Source: Amycolatopsis camponoti
GTDB taxonomy: Bacteria; Actinomycetota; Actinomycetes; Mycobacteriales; Pseudonocardiaceae
Direction: 5' to 3'
Length of the DNA: 64,000 bases
NCBI RefSeq assembly: GCF_902497555.1
Contig: NZ_CABVGP010000001.1
Span: 1,716,501-1,780,500 of the forward strand
Shown: positions 27,201 through 38,780 of the stretch, piece after piece
How the letters are laid out: the number at the start of each line of letters is the position of its first letter
How positions within the stretch are numbered: the first letter of the stretch is position 1
The notes under the pieces: generated by a model
Seen by the model: the letters and a program-made list of their open reading frames with translations, nothing else
What the model was told of the DNA's origin: nothing
The model's database searches: none
Made by a program: the position numbers and the translations under genes

Positions 27201-28850
27201 GAGGGCGGCCAGCTGCCGCCCAACAAGGTGTACCCGTGGATCGCGCGCACCCGGCATTCGACGCCGGGCGTCGGCCTGATTTCGCCGCCGCCGCACCACG
27301 ACATCTACTCCATCGAGGACCTGGCCCAGCTGATCCACGACCTCAAGAACGCCAACGAGCACGCCCGCATCCACGTGAAGCTGGTGTCCTCGCTCGGCGT
27401 CGGCACGGTCGCGGCGGGCGTGTCCAAGGCGCACGCGGACGTCGTGCTCATCTCGGGCCACGACGGCGGCACCGGCGCGTCCCCGATGAACTCGCTCAAG
27501 CACGCGGGCACGCCGTGGGAGATCGGCCTCGCCGAGACCCAGCAGACGTTGCTGCTCAACGGGTTGCGGGACCGGATCACCGTGCAGGTGGACGGCGCCA
27601 TGAAGACCGGGCGAGACGTCGTCATCGCGGCGCTGCTCGGCGCCGAGGAGTACGGCTTCGCGACGGCCCCCCTCGTCGTCGCGGGCTGCATCATGATGCG
27701 CGTCTGCCACCTCGACACCTGCCCGGTCGGCGTGGCCACGCAGAGCCCCGAGCTGCGCAAGCGCTACACCGGCCAGGTCGAGCACGTCGTCAACTTCTTC
27801 AAGTTCGTCGCCGAAGAGGTCCGGGAAACCCTGGCGTCGCTGGGCTTCCGCACGCTCGACGAGGCCATCGGCCACGCCGAGCTGCTGAACACCGACGAGG
27901 CCGTCGACCACTGGAAGGCGTCCGGTCTCGACCTGTCGCCGATCTTCGAAATGCCTTCGGAGACCCCGTACGGCGGCGCCAAGCGACGCACCCGAGGCCA
28001 GGACCACGGCCTCGAGCACGCCCTGGACCGCACGCTCATCCAGCTCGCCGAGGCGGCGCTGGAAGACGCGCACCACGTGAACATCGAGCTGCCGGTGCGC
28101 AACGTCAACCGGACCGTCGGCACGCTGCTCGGCTCGGAGATCACCCGTCGCTACGGCGGGGACGGCCTGCCCGAGGGCACGATCCACGTCACGCTCACCG
28201 GGTCGGCGGGCCAGTCGCTCGGCGCGTTCCTGCCGCGCGGCATCACCCTCGACATGGTCGGCGACGCGAACGACTACGTCGGCAAGGGTCTGTCCGGCGG
28301 CCGGATCGTCGTCCGCCCCGACCCGGAAGCGTCCTTCGCCGCCGAGGCGCAGACGATCGCGGGCAACACGATCGCCTACGGCGCCACCGGCGGCGAGATC
28401 TTCCTGCGCGGCCAGGTCGGCGAACGCTTCTGCGTCCGCAACTCCGGGGCCACGGTCGTCGCCGAGGGCGTCGGCGACCACGCCTTCGAGTACATGACCG
28501 GCGGCCGCGCGGTGGTGCTCGGCCCGACCGGGCGCAACCTGGCGGCCGGCATGTCCGGCGGCATGGCGTTCGTGCTCGACGTCGACCGCAAGAAGGTCAA
28601 CCAGGACATGGTGGACCTGCTCAAGCCGACCGCGGACGACCTGGCCTGGCTCAAGAAAACGGTGCAGCAGCACCACGATCTCACCCGCTCCGCGGTGGCG
28701 GCCTCGCTCCTCGGCGACTGGCCGCGCCGCTCCGTGGCGTTCACCAAGGTGATGCCGCGTGACTACCAGCGGGTCCTGGACGCGGCGAAGGCGGCCAAGG
28801 CCGCCGGCCGCGACGTCGACGAGGCGATCATGGAGGCCGCTCGTGGCTGA
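24297..28850 (+). CDS. gltB: Glutamate synthase large subunit GltB
   Basis: 1517 aa. It transfers the glutamine amide to 2-oxoglutarate with NADPH electrons from GltD, giving two glutamates. A 21-residue propeptide precedes Cys22 ([11 protein letters not shown]), the glutaminase nucleophile. Then come the central domain, the FMN-binding synthase domain ([24 protein letters not shown]), the 3Fe-4S ligands in [13 protein letters not shown], and the C-terminal GXGXG helix ([14 protein letters not shown]). Start supported by GAAGGAGG. The end overlaps gltD by 8 bp. Confidence 0.98.
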   Translation: MIFSAIPGKQGLYDPETEQDSCGVAMVADIRGRRSHGIVTDGLAALTNLDHRGAAGAEPTSGDGAGILLQLPDTLLRAEAGFALPEPGERGDHAYAAGIAFLPEDAEQRRKAVELAERIAVEEGLEVLGWREVPVDADRADIGPTARSVMPHFAMLFVASEGKAGIELDRLAFCLRKRVEHESANSGCGTYFPSLSSRTIVYKGMVTPEQLPAFFADLRDERLESAIALVHSRFSTNTFPSWPLAHPFRFVAHNGEINTIRGNRNRMRAREALLESDLLDGDLSRLFPICSPDASDSASFDEVLELLHLGGRSLPHAVLMMIPEAWENHATMKPERRAFYQFHASLMEPWDGPACVTFTDGTLVGAVLDRNGLRPARWWRTADDRVVLASEAGVLDVAPKDVVAKGRLKPGRMFLVDTEAGRIVDDEEVKSALGKDLPYEGWLHAGLLQLAELPDRDHVVQSHDSVLRRQLSFGYTEEELKILLAPMAEKGAEPIGSMGTDTPPAVLSQRSRLLYDYFKQNFAQVTNPPLDAIREELVTCMARIMGPERNLLAPGPASCRHLKLPYPVIDNDELAKLIHINDDGDLPGFACSVLSGLYEVDGGAEALAGAIERVRREASEAIAAGARTLVLSDRDSDHRMAPIPSLLLVSAVHHHLVRTKERLRVALVVESGDAREVHHIALLLGYGAAAVNPYLAFETIEDMIGQGAVTGIEPRKAIRNYVQALVKGVLKIMSKMGISTVGAYTAAQVFESLGLAQDLLDEYFTGTSSKLGGVGLAVLAEEVAVRHRRAYPDNPTERVHRGLDTGGEYAYRREGELHLFTPETVFLLQHASKTGREEVYRKYTDEVHRLYREGGTLRGLFSFHSGVREPIPLDEVESAEAIFKRFNTGAMSYGSISAEAHETLAIAMNRIGGRSNTGEGGEDPERLYDPERRSAIKQVASGRFGVTSEYLVNADDIQIKMAQGAKPGEGGQLPPNKVYPWIARTRHSTPGVGLISPPPHHDIYSIEDLAQLIHDLKNANEHARIHVKLVSSLGVGTVAAGVSKAHADVVLISGHDGGTGASPMNSLKHAGTPWEIGLAETQQTLLLNGLRDRITVQVDGAMKTGRDVVIAALLGAEEYGFATAPLVVAGCIMMRVCHLDTCPVGVATQSPELRKRYTGQVEHVVNFFKFVAEEVRETLASLGFRTLDEAIGHAELLNTDEAVDHWKASGLDLSPIFEMPSETPYGGAKRRTRGQDHGLEHALDRTLIQLAEAALEDAHHVNIELPVRNVNRTVGTLLGSEITRRYGGDGLPEGTIHVTLTGSAGQSLGAFLPRGITLDMVGDANDYVGKGLSGGRIVVRPDPEASFAAEAQTIAGNTIAYGATGGEIFLRGQVGERFCVRNSGATVVAEGVGDHAFEYMTGGRAVVLGPTGRNLAAGMSGGMAFVLDVDRKKVNQDMVDLLKPTADDLAWLKKTVQQHHDLTRSAVAASLLGDWPRRSVAFTKVMPRDYQRVLDAAKAAKAAGRDVDEAIMEAARG

Positions 28851-30351
28851 CCCGACCGGTTTCCTGAAGTACGACCGCGAAGAGCCCAAGAAGAAGTCCA
28901 AAGAGGACCGCCTGCACTCGTGGGGCGAGGTCTACGCGGACGTCGACCCGGGCGAGCGCAACGAAAAGGTGCGCCGGCAGGCGTCGCGCTGCATGGACTG
29001 CGGCATCCCGTTCTGCCACTCCGGCGGTTCCGGCTGCCCGCTCGGCAACCTGATCCCCGAGTGGAACGACCTGGTGCGCCGCGGCGACTGGGCCGCGGCG
29101 AGCGACCGGCTGCACGCCACCAACAACTTCCCCGAGTTCACCGGGAAGCTGTGCCCGGCGCCGTGCGAGGCGGGCTGCGTCCTGTCGATCTCGCCGGACT
29201 CCGGCGGTCCGGTGGCGATCAAGCGCGTCGAGCAGACGATCGCCGACCAGTCGTGGGAAGCGGGCTACGTCCAGCCGCAGGTGTCCGAAGTGGCCAGTGG
29301 GCAGCGGGTCGCCGTCGTCGGGTCCGGCCCGGCCGGGCTCGCCGCCGCCCAGCAGCTGACCCGCGCCGGCCACGAGGTCACGGTGTTCGAGCGCGACGAC
29401 CGCCTCGGCGGGCTGCTGCGCTACGGCATCCCCGAGTTCAAGATGGAGAAGAAGGTCCTCGACCGGCGCCTCGCGCAGCTGCGCAAGGAGGGCACCCGGT
29501 TCGTCACCGGCTGCGAGGTCGGCGTCGACCTGTCGGTGGAGGACCTGCGCGCGCAGTACGACGCGGTCGTGCTCGCCGTCGGCGCGCTGCGCGGCCGCGA
29601 CGACACGACGACGCCGGGCCGCGAGCTGGCCGGCGTCCACCTGGCGATGGAGCACCTGGTGCCGGCCAACAAGTTCGTCGAGGGCGACGGCCCGTCGCCG
29701 ATCGACGCGCGCGGCAAGCACGTGGTGATCATCGGCGGCGGTGACACCGGCGCCGACTCCTACGGCACCGCGACCCGCCAGGGCGCGCTTTCGGTGACGC
29801 AGCTGGACCAGTACCCGACGCCGCCGTCCGTCCGGGACGACGAGCGGTCGCCGTGGCCGACCTGGCCGTACATCCTCCGCACCTACCCGGCGCACGAGGA
29901 GGCGGGCGAGCGGAAGTTCGCCGTCGCGGTCAAGCGGTTCGTCGGCTCCTCGGATGGCCGCGTGACGGCGGTGGAACTGCAGCAGGTGCGGGTGCAGAAG
30001 GACCCGGCCACCGGCCGCCGCGAGGTCATCCCGGTCAACGACGAGATCGAGACGCTGCCCGCGGACCTGGTCCTGCTGGCGATCGGCTTCGAGGGCGTCG
30101 AGGAGATGCCGCTGCTGGACGGTCTCGACCTGTCCCTGACCCGCCGCGGCACGCTGTCGTGCGGCGCGGACTGGCAGACGGAGACCCCGGGGGTGTTCGT
30201 CTGCGGCGACGCCCACCGCGGCGCGTCGCTGGTGGTCTGGGCGATCGCCGAAGGCCGCTCGGTGGCCCACGCGGTCGACGCGTTCCTGACGGGCGCGTCG
30301 GACCTCCCGGCCCCGGTCCACCCGACGGCGCTGCCGCTCGCGGTCGTCTGA
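28843..30351 (+). CDS. gltD: Glutamate synthase small subunit GltD
   Basis: 502 aa from GTG 28843, with GGAGG just upstream inside gltB. N-terminal Cys motifs [10 protein letters not shown] and [12 protein letters not shown], then CPAPCEAGC, bind two 4Fe-4S clusters. FAD site [13 protein letters not shown] and NADPH site GGGDTGAD are intact. It passes NADPH electrons to GltB. Last gene of a two-gene operon; followed by a strong terminator. Confidence 0.98.
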   Translation: MADPTGFLKYDREEPKKKSKEDRLHSWGEVYADVDPGERNEKVRRQASRCMDCGIPFCHSGGSGCPLGNLIPEWNDLVRRGDWAAASDRLHATNNFPEFTGKLCPAPCEAGCVLSISPDSGGPVAIKRVEQTIADQSWEAGYVQPQVSEVASGQRVAVVGSGPAGLAAAQQLTRAGHEVTVFERDDRLGGLLRYGIPEFKMEKKVLDRRLAQLRKEGTRFVTGCEVGVDLSVEDLRAQYDAVVLAVGALRGRDDTTTPGRELAGVHLAMEHLVPANKFVEGDGPSPIDARGKHVVIIGGGDTGADSYGTATRQGALSVTQLDQYPTPPSVRDDERSPWPTWPYILRTYPAHEEAGERKFAVAVKRFVGSSDGRVTAVELQQVRVQKDPATGRREVIPVNDEIETLPADLVLLAIGFEGVEEMPLLDGLDLSLTRRGTLSCGADWQTETPGVFVCGDAHRGASLVVWAIAEGRSVAHAVDAFLTGASDLPAPVHPTALPLAVV

Positions 30352-30365
30352 GCTCTCGCGTCCGG

Positions 30366-30396
30366 AAGCCCCCTCGCCGCTGGTGAGGGGGCTTTC
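30366..30396 (+). terminator. gltBD terminator
   Basis: 10-bp perfect stem AAGCCCCCTC / GAGGGGGCTT with a 9-nt loop, followed by TTC, 14 bp after the gltD stop. Confidence 0.9.
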
Positions 30397-30509
30397 GCCC
30401 GTTTCGACCCATTACGCCGAACGGTGGCTGTGCTCTGCGTACACGGGCAACTACTTTCGAGTAACTGTGCCGGTTTCGCGGCAATTCACCTCGGCGGAAG
30501 GTGGGCGTC

Positions 30510-31397
30510 TTGAAGCACACGGCTTTCCGGGCAGCGGTCGTCGCCGCGGTCCTCTCCCTCGCGTTCGCCCTGGTCGGCGTGCCCGCCCAGGCAGCTCCGA
30601 AACCCTTCTGGACGCCCGAGGCCATGCGGGCGGCCGTCCCGATGGACCACCTCGTCCAGGCGCCCGCGTTCACTCCGGCGGACGTCGCGCGCGGGCAGAG
30701 CGCGATCATCCGGAGCATCCCCAACGGCGGGGGTGTGTGGACCGGCGGCGGCCAGGTCACGCACACCGCGGGGCGCGTCTTCTTCGTCTTCAACGGCCAG
30801 AACGCGTCCTGCTCTGGCGACGCCGTCACGAGCACCAACGGCAGCGTCGTCGTCACCGCCGGGCACTGCGTGAAGTACCAGGGCACCTGGCACACCCAGT
30901 GGACGTTCGTCCCCGGCTACGACAACGGCAACGCGCCCTACGGCCAGTGGGCGGCCAAGACCACGCTGACCACGCCGCAGTGGGAAGCCAGTGAGGACAT
31001 GAACTACGACGTCGGCATGGCCGTGGTGAACCCGCTGAACGGCCAGCGGCTCACCGATGTCGTCGGCGCGCAGGGAATCGCCTTCAACCAGCCGAAGAAC
31101 CAGAGCATGTACACCTTCGGCTACCCGGCCGAGGCGCCGTACGACGGCACCAAGCTGGACTACTGCAGCGGCACGACGTTCACCGACTTCCTGCTGACCA
31201 AGGACCACGGCATGCGCTGCAACATGACCGGCGGCTCGAGCGGTGGCCCGTGGTTCCTGTCGTTCAGCGAGGCGACCGGCACCGGCGTCCAGGCCTCGGT
31301 GAACAGCTTCGGGTACGTGTTCCTGCCGGGTTACATGTTCGGCCCGTACTTCGGCACCGACGCGCAGAACCTCTACAACCGCGCGCAAGCCGGGTGA
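30510..31397 (+). CDS. Secreted trypsin-like serine protease
   Basis: 295 aa from TTG 30510, chosen because GGAAGGTGG lies 7 nt upstream; the GTG at 30501 is too close to that site. Signal peptide residues ~1-30 (KHTAFRAAV, hydrophobic core, PAQAAP). Chymotrypsin-fold triad: His in VVVTAGHCV, Asp in DMNYDVGMAVV, Ser in GGSSGGPW. Two Cys pairs likely. It resembles actinomycete secreted peptidases of the V8/trypsin group; substrate unknown. Confidence 0.9.
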   Translation: MKHTAFRAAVVAAVLSLAFALVGVPAQAAPKPFWTPEAMRAAVPMDHLVQAPAFTPADVARGQSAIIRSIPNGGGVWTGGGQVTHTAGRVFFVFNGQNASCSGDAVTSTNGSVVVTAGHCVKYQGTWHTQWTFVPGYDNGNAPYGQWAAKTTLTTPQWEASEDMNYDVGMAVVNPLNGQRLTDVVGAQGIAFNQPKNQSMYTFGYPAEAPYDGTKLDYCSGTTFTDFLLTKDHGMRCNMTGGSSGGPWFLSFSEATGTGVQASVNSFGYVFLPGYMFGPYFGTDAQNLYNRAQAG

Positions 31398-31401
31398 CCG
31401 T

Positions 31402-31446
31402 CGTCAGCCCGGGGGCGGACTTCCGGGTCCGGCCTCCGGGCTGACG
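31402..31446 (+). terminator. Terminator after the protease gene
   Basis: 11-bp perfect stem CGTCAGCCCGG / CCGGGCTGACG with a 23-nt GC-rich loop, directly after the protease stop and before the peptidase gene. Confidence 0.6.
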
Positions 31447-31478
31447 TCTCCGCGCTTCCGCCGGGCCACGCTCGGAGC

Positions 31479-34435
<2,957 letters not shown>

Positions 34436-34442
34436 GCCCCGG

Positions 34443-34487
34443 CGCCCCCATGTGGCCTGGCGACTCCCCGAGGCCACAGTGGGGGCG
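34443..34487. terminator. Bidirectional terminator, aroG / acyltransferase
   Basis: Arms 34443-34458 and 34471-34487 pair over 16 bp with one bulged base; the gap between these convergent genes is only 57 bp. Confidence 0.85.
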
Positions 34488-34492
34488 TTCGG

Positions 34493-35809
34493 TCAGGAAA
34501 CGTCGAGCAGGCGGTCCACGGACTTCAGCACCGCGTCCCGCAGGGAGCCCACGTCCGGCACCGCCTCGCCGTTGACCTGCAGTCCGATGTGGACCGAGTC
34601 GCGGTACGTCGCCACCGCGATGCCGACCGCGTGGCGCGGGGCCAGCGGGACGAACGGGTAGATCTCCGCCAGCCGGGCGCCGCCGAGTGACAGCCGGGCC
34701 GGGGGTACCGGGACCGTCGTGATCACCAGGTCGAACAGCATCGGCGCGGCCAGCCCCGCCGTGCGCGTGCCCAGCCGGTGCAGCAACGGGGGCACGCGGT
34801 CGGCCAGGAGCGGGAGCGCACCGGCGCCACGGCTCGGGCCCGCCGCCTTGTTGCGGGTCATCGCCCGGCGGACCACCCGCAGGCGCTCGACCGGGTCGTC
34901 CTCGCCGACCGGCAGGTCGCACAGGTACCCGGACAGCTTGTTGCCGCCGAGCTGGTCGCCCGCCCGGCCGCGGACGCTCACCGGGATCAGCGCGCGCAGC
35001 GTGCGGCCGTCGGCGCGGTGGCCGCGGTTCACCAGCCATTCGCGCAGTGCGCCGGAAAGCACCGCCAGCACGACGTCGTTGGTCGTGCCGCCGTGGGCCT
35101 TGCGCACCCGGCGCAGCTCCGCCAGCGGCAGCCGGACGAACCCGAGCCGTCGCTCGGCCGAGGACGGCGCCGACACCGGAGACGGCGCCGGCCGCGTCGC
35201 CCGCACCACCGACGACGCGATCCCGGCGGCTTCGTTCGCCTGGCCCCAGGCCGAGCCCAGTGCGTCCTTCACCGTGTCCAAAGGGGACCGCGGGGCCGGG
35301 ATCGGCCGCGAGCGCGGCGGGGTCCGCTCCGGCAGCTCGACGCCGTCGAGCAGGCCGGCCGCGACCGCGTACGCGCCGGCACCGTCGGTGAGCGCGTGGT
35401 GCAGTTTGAGCAGCAGCGCGAAGTTCCCGTCCGGCAGCCCGGTGACGAGGGTGAGGTCCCACAGCGGCCGGGACGTGTCGAGCGGCTCGGCGATCCACCG
35501 CGACGCGTGCGCGGAAAGGGGGTCCGGCTCGTACAGCGAGCTCAGCGTCACGTGGTGGATGTGGTCCGCCGCAACGAACTCCGGGTCCTCGGCCCAGCTG
35601 GCCGAGCCGGGCGGGAACAGCTCCGCGCGGGCCCGCTGGCGCAGCTTCGGCAGCCGGGCGGCCCGTTCGGCCAGCACCGCGGTCAGCGCGGCGGGGTCCA
35701 CCGGGCCGCGGGCGGCGAACGTGACCACCGCCCCCATGTGCATCGGGGACTTTTCGCTTTCCAGGCAAAGGAAAGCGACGTCGAGCGCGCTGAGCGGAGA
35801 GCCTGCCAT
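34493..35809 (-). CDS. Wax ester synthase/diacylglycerol acyltransferase (WS/DGAT)
   Basis: 438 aa. Begins MAGSPLSALDVAFLCLES and has the catalytic HHALTDG (HHxxxDG) near residue 135, plus the C-terminal NVPGP-equivalent region. It esterifies diacylglycerol or fatty alcohol with acyl-CoA, making storage lipid. GGAAAGG precedes the ATG. It is monocistronic between aroG and a gene of unknown function. Several paralogues per genome are normal in actinomycetes. Confidence 0.93.
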   Translation of the reverse strand: MAGSPLSALDVAFLCLESEKSPMHMGAVVTFAARGPVDPAALTAVLAERAARLPKLRQRARAELFPPGSASWAEDPEFVAADHIHHVTLSSLYEPDPLSAHASRWIAEPLDTSRPLWDLTLVTGLPDGNFALLLKLHHALTDGAGAYAVAAGLLDGVELPERTPPRSRPIPAPRSPLDTVKDALGSAWGQANEAAGIASSVVRATRPAPSPVSAPSSAERRLGFVRLPLAELRRVRKAHGGTTNDVVLAVLSGALREWLVNRGHRADGRTLRALIPVSVRGRAGDQLGGNKLSGYLCDLPVGEDDPVERLRVVRRAMTRNKAAGPSRGAGALPLLADRVPPLLHRLGTRTAGLAAPMLFDLVITTVPVPPARLSLGGARLAEIYPFVPLAPRHAVGIAVATYRDSVHIGLQVNGEAVPDVGSLRDAVLKSVDRLLDVS

Positions 35810-35892
35810 GGGCGACCTTTCCGGGTTCGCGGGGTGTGCACGGCCACGTGCGTCGGAAGGGAGCGAACTTCACTCCACCAGCCCGACATGAC

Positions 35893-35935
35893 GGGCGGGT
35901 GGTCGAAGTGTTTCCACGACGCTAACTACCCGCCC
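35893..35935. repeat. Inverted repeat upstream of the WS/DGAT gene
   Basis: GGGCGGGT and ACCCGCCC are perfect 8-bp inverted arms, extendable to 10 of 11, with ~27 nt between. On the minus strand it is the upstream region of the acyltransferase and follows the stop of the gene at 35996. Confidence 0.35.
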
Positions 35936-35995
35936 CATTCATCCATTCGAGATACCCCGGGCGCCGGTGCTACGGGTCACAGATCAGGAAAAGCG

Positions 35996-36697
35996 CTACT
36001 CCGCGGGGGTGGACCCGGGTTCTTCCGCCCGCGCCACCGAGGTCCCCCATTCGGGGGTGAGTGCCGCCTGCTTGCCGACGCGGCGGACGGGCAGGCCGTT
36101 CACCTGCCGCTTGCGCAGCCCCGGCCAGATTTCCGCGGCGTCCTTCGCCGCGGCCCGGATCGCGCCGCCGTCGAGCGTCGTGCGCGTCTCGGGAATCTCG
36201 CGGTCGGTCCACTGGACGACGAGCTTCAGCGGGCCGGCCGGCGGGAGCGGCCACAGGAACACTTCGTGTTCGACGGCGAAGCGCGTGCCGCCGACGGGCT
36301 GCGCCCGCAGCACCGGGTCCGGCGGCTCGGACGCCGACGGCACCGAGATCGTCTCGGAGCTCGCCCGGCTGCCGTCGGCGTAGAGCACGCCGATGAGCAG
36401 CCCGTTGTAGTCGGGCTTGCGCCGGTGGTCGATCAGCCCCTCGGCGGGGTCGTCGACCAGGCTGTCGCGGGAGAACACCGTGATGCGCAGCGTCAGCGCC
36501 TGCGGCCAGACCTCGACCGACCGCAGCGCCACGATCGTGCGCTCCGACCGGCCCAGCGGCTGCGCCAGCGGCAGCACCGCCGGGACGATGTACTCGCGCG
36601 GGGGATCGGTCCAGTGCCGGCCGTTGAACGCGTAGAGCTCCTGCTCCGGCACGGGGAACAGGGGACGCTCACGGGGACCGCCGGTGAAGAAGCTCAT
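35996..36697 (-). CDS. Conserved protein of unknown function
   Basis: 233 aa from ATG 36697 (the frame is open further but unsupported). No signal peptide, membrane helix or catalytic motif is recognised. Features: LYAFNGRHWTDPPREYIVPAVLPLAQPLGRSERTIVALRSVEVWP and a beta-rich middle with PLKLVVQWTDREIPETR.. type strands, and a Pro/Glu tail. An 11-codon frame ends on its start codon (ATGA overlap). Function unknown. Confidence 0.75.
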   Translation of the reverse strand: MSFFTGGPRERPLFPVPEQELYAFNGRHWTDPPREYIVPAVLPLAQPLGRSERTIVALRSVEVWPQALTLRITVFSRDSLVDDPAEGLIDHRRKPDYNGLLIGVLYADGSRASSETISVPSASEPPDPVLRAQPVGGTRFAVEHEVFLWPLPPAGPLKLVVQWTDREIPETRTTLDGGAIRAAAKDAAEIWPGLRKRQVNGLPVRRVGKQAALTPEWGTSVARAEEPGSTPAE

Positions 36698-36741
36698 CGG
36701 ACGGCCCGCGACCCAGTGTCCGGCACCATGCGCCCACGGTA
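36694..36741 (-). promoter_or_regulatory. Leaderless promoter and 11-codon coupled frame
   Basis: TACCGT (36741-36736) is 6 nt from an ATG at 36729 that opens MVPDTGSRAVR and stops at 36696-36694, overlapping the ATG (36697) of the following gene. This suggests translation of the gene depends on reading this short frame. Confidence 0.45.
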
Positions 36742-36775
36742 GGACACCGGCACGGGAATTGCCGCCCCCGAACGG

Positions 36776-36822
36776 GCGTACGGCCCCTGCCTCCCGTGAT
36801 CCGGGACACAGAGGCCGTACGC
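36776..36822. repeat. 10-bp inverted repeat
   Basis: GCGTACGGCC (36776-36785) and its complement (36813-36822), 27 nt apart. With 36867-37002 it forms a cluster of hairpins after the flotillin gene. Confidence 0.5.
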
Positions 36823-36866
36823 AGCGTGACACGCCGGTCGCGCAAGCCGGACGCCCTTCCGTGTGT

Positions 36867-37002
36867 ATCGAAGTCGGCGTCGATGTCCGGCCGGGCCGTG
36901 GTCGTGAGTGAGAAACAGTGTTCTAACCCAGTTTCTCACTCACGACCGTCGGGGACTCGAGAGCCGGGCCGCGGTTGCCGAACGGCTCTGACCGACTTCG
37001 AT
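36867..37002. repeat. Nested inverted repeat downstream of the flotillin gene
   Basis: Inner arms of 17 bp, perfect, at 36900-36916 and 36931-36947 (GGTCGTGAGTGAGAAAC and complement) around a 14-nt loop. Outer arms of 11 bp at 36867-36877 (ATCGAAGTCGG) and 36992-37002. The inner hairpin could stop the flotillin transcript (minus strand), but there is no U-tract. Confidence 0.7.
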
Positions 37003-37009
37003 GCAGGCA

Positions 37010-38515
37010 CTAGTCGGTCAGCTTCAGCTCGCCGTTCGACTGGGCCTGCTTCTCGAGCTCCTTCTCGGTCGGCTTGCCCATGGCGTCCATCAGCTGGCGG
37101 GCCAGGCCGAGGCCGGTCCCGCCGAGCGACAGCGCCTTGGCGAACATGTCGGACATCCCCTCGGCGCCGTTGAGCACGACCATGTGGTCGATGTTGCCGA
37201 ACGCGCCGGCGCCCGCCTCGACGATCTCCGGCCAGCGCTCGGCCAGCTGCTGCGCGACGACCGCCTCCTGGTTCTCCGCCAGTGCCGCGGCGCGCGCCTT
37301 GATGGCGTCCGCCTCGGCGAGACCCTTCGCCCGGGCCGACTCGGCTTCGGCGAGACCCTTCGCCTTGGCCGACTCCGCTTCGGCCAGACCGCGGGCCTTG
37401 GCGGCGGCGGCCTCGGCCTCACCGGTCGCCCGGGTCGCGCCCGCCATCGCCTCGGCCCGCGCCTTCGTGGCCTGCGCCTCCGCCTCGGCGGCCGTCTTCA
37501 CCCGGGTCGCGTCCGCCGCGGCCCGCAGCTCGGTCTCCTTCGCCTCGGCCTGCGCCTTCGCGATCGAAGCGTCACGGGCCGCGTCAGCCGTCGTACGCGT
37601 GTCGTACGCCTTCGCGTCAGCCGGCTTGCGGACCTGCGACTGCAGCCGCTGCTCGGCCAGCGCCGCCTCCAGCTCGGCCGCCCGCGTCTCCTGGACGACG
37701 ACCTCCTGGCGCGCGGTCGCCTCGGCCAGCGGACCCGACTGGGACATCTTCGCCCGGGCCTGGTCGACCTCGGCCTGGTAGCCGGCCTGCTGGATCTGGC
37801 TTTCGCGGACCGCGGCCGCCTTCTTCGCCGCCGACATCTGCTCGACCTCGGCGGCTTCCTGGTCGCTCCGTGCTTCGGCGATGCGGGCCGACGCGGCGAT
37901 CGCGGCGGCGTGCGGCTTGCCGAGGTTGGTGATGTAGCCCGACTCGTCGTCGATCTCCTGGATCTGCAGCGAGTCGACGATCAGCCCCAGCTTGATCATC
38001 TCCGTCGCCGACGACTGGCGCACCTCGCCGGTGAGCGCGTCCCGGTTGTGGATCATCTCTTCGATGGTCAGCCCGCCCACGATCGAGCGCAGGTGCCCGG
38101 AGAACAGCTCGTGGATCGTGTCGTTCATGCCCTTCTGCTGGTCCAGGAACCGGCGGGCGGCGTTGGCGATCGACGCGAAGTCGTCGCCGACCTTGTAGAT
38201 GACCACGGCCCGCACGGTGACCGGCAGCCCCTGCTTGGTCACGCACGAGACCTGCAGGTTGACGCCGCGGGTGTCGAGCGAAAGCCGGCGCGCGGTCTGG
38301 AAGCCGGGCAGGACGTTCACCCCGCGGCCGGTGATGATCTTGAAGCCCAGGCTGTCCGCGGTGTCCGCGCGATCGACCCGGACGCCCAGCCCGGAGATGA
38401 TCAGGGCTTCGTTCGGCTCGGCGACCTTGTACAGCAGCCGCAGGATGCCGAAGATCACGAACAGCACGACGATGAGCCCACCCGCCGCGTACAGCACGAT
38501 TTCGACGAGACTCAT
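37010..38515 (-). CDS. Flotillin-like SPFH domain protein
   Basis: 501 aa from ATG 38515 (GAGGGGG ahead; the open frame to 38602 overlaps the upstream gene and is not believed). One N-terminal membrane helix (residues ~5-28), SPFH domain to ~210, then a long Ala/Glu coiled coil with GLAEAES repeats. Bacterial flotillins organise membrane microdomains and are often encoded with an NfeD partner, as in Bacillus yuaF-floT. Here the NfeD-like gene lies 55 bp upstream and the kinase pknL before it, so the three form an operon. Confidence 0.93.
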   Translation of the reverse strand: MSLVEIVLYAAGGLIVVLFVIFGILRLLYKVAEPNEALIISGLGVRVDRADTADSLGFKIITGRGVNVLPGFQTARRLSLDTRGVNLQVSCVTKQGLPVTVRAVVIYKVGDDFASIANAARRFLDQQKGMNDTIHELFSGHLRSIVGGLTIEEMIHNRDALTGEVRQSSATEMIKLGLIVDSLQIQEIDDESGYITNLGKPHAAAIAASARIAEARSDQEAAEVEQMSAAKKAAAVRESQIQQAGYQAEVDQARAKMSQSGPLAEATARQEVVVQETRAAELEAALAEQRLQSQVRKPADAKAYDTRTTADAARDASIAKAQAEAKETELRAAADATRVKTAAEAEAQATKARAEAMAGATRATGEAEAAAAKARGLAEAESAKAKGLAEAESARAKGLAEADAIKARAAALAENQEAVVAQQLAERWPEIVEAGAGAFGNIDHMVVLNGAEGMSDMFAKALSLGGTGLGLARQLMDAMGKPTEKELEKQAQSNGELKLTD

Positions 38516-38570
38516 GGCACCGACCCCCTCGCTCTTTTCTGTTGTAGGTGTTGGTGCCCCTTCGACGCCG

Positions 38571-38780
38571 TCAGCGGCCCAGCGGTTGCCACCGCTCGAC
38601 ATAAACCGTCCGCGGGGGTTCGAAGTCGACCACGAGCACCTGGGTGCCGGAGGAGAAGGACGCGTCCGGGTCGGCCGGGTAGGCGTAGAACGCCTCCGTG
38701 CCGCCCCGGACGTTGAGGAGCACCTCGCCGATGAGGCCGGGACCGATCGTGCCGGTCACGCGGCCACGGCTGCCGATCAT
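38571..38780 (-). CDS. Small NfeD-like OB-fold protein
   Basis: 69 aa. MIGSRGRVTGTIGPGLIGEVLLNVRGG is the start of an NfeD-type OB domain, without the protease or membrane parts. Its ATG overlaps the pknL stop (ATGA), and the flotillin gene follows, so it is likely a cytoplasmic partner of the flotillin. Such a short stand-alone domain has no assigned enzyme function. Confidence 0.75.
   Translation of the reverse strand: MIGSRGRVTGTIGPGLIGEVLLNVRGGTEAFYAYPADPDASFSSGTQVLVVDFEPPRTVYVERWQPLGR

Noticed and set aside
25233..28901. A 1222-codon open frame antisense to gltB, and a 1247-codon one on the same strand
   Set aside because: High-GC third-position bias opens long shadow frames; their products are Arg/Gly/Val-rich with no motif, while gltB is fully supported.
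38516..38602. N-terminal extension of the flotillin gene
   Set aside because: Overlaps the NfeD-like gene and places residues before the membrane helix that the family lacks; a ribosome site supports 38515.
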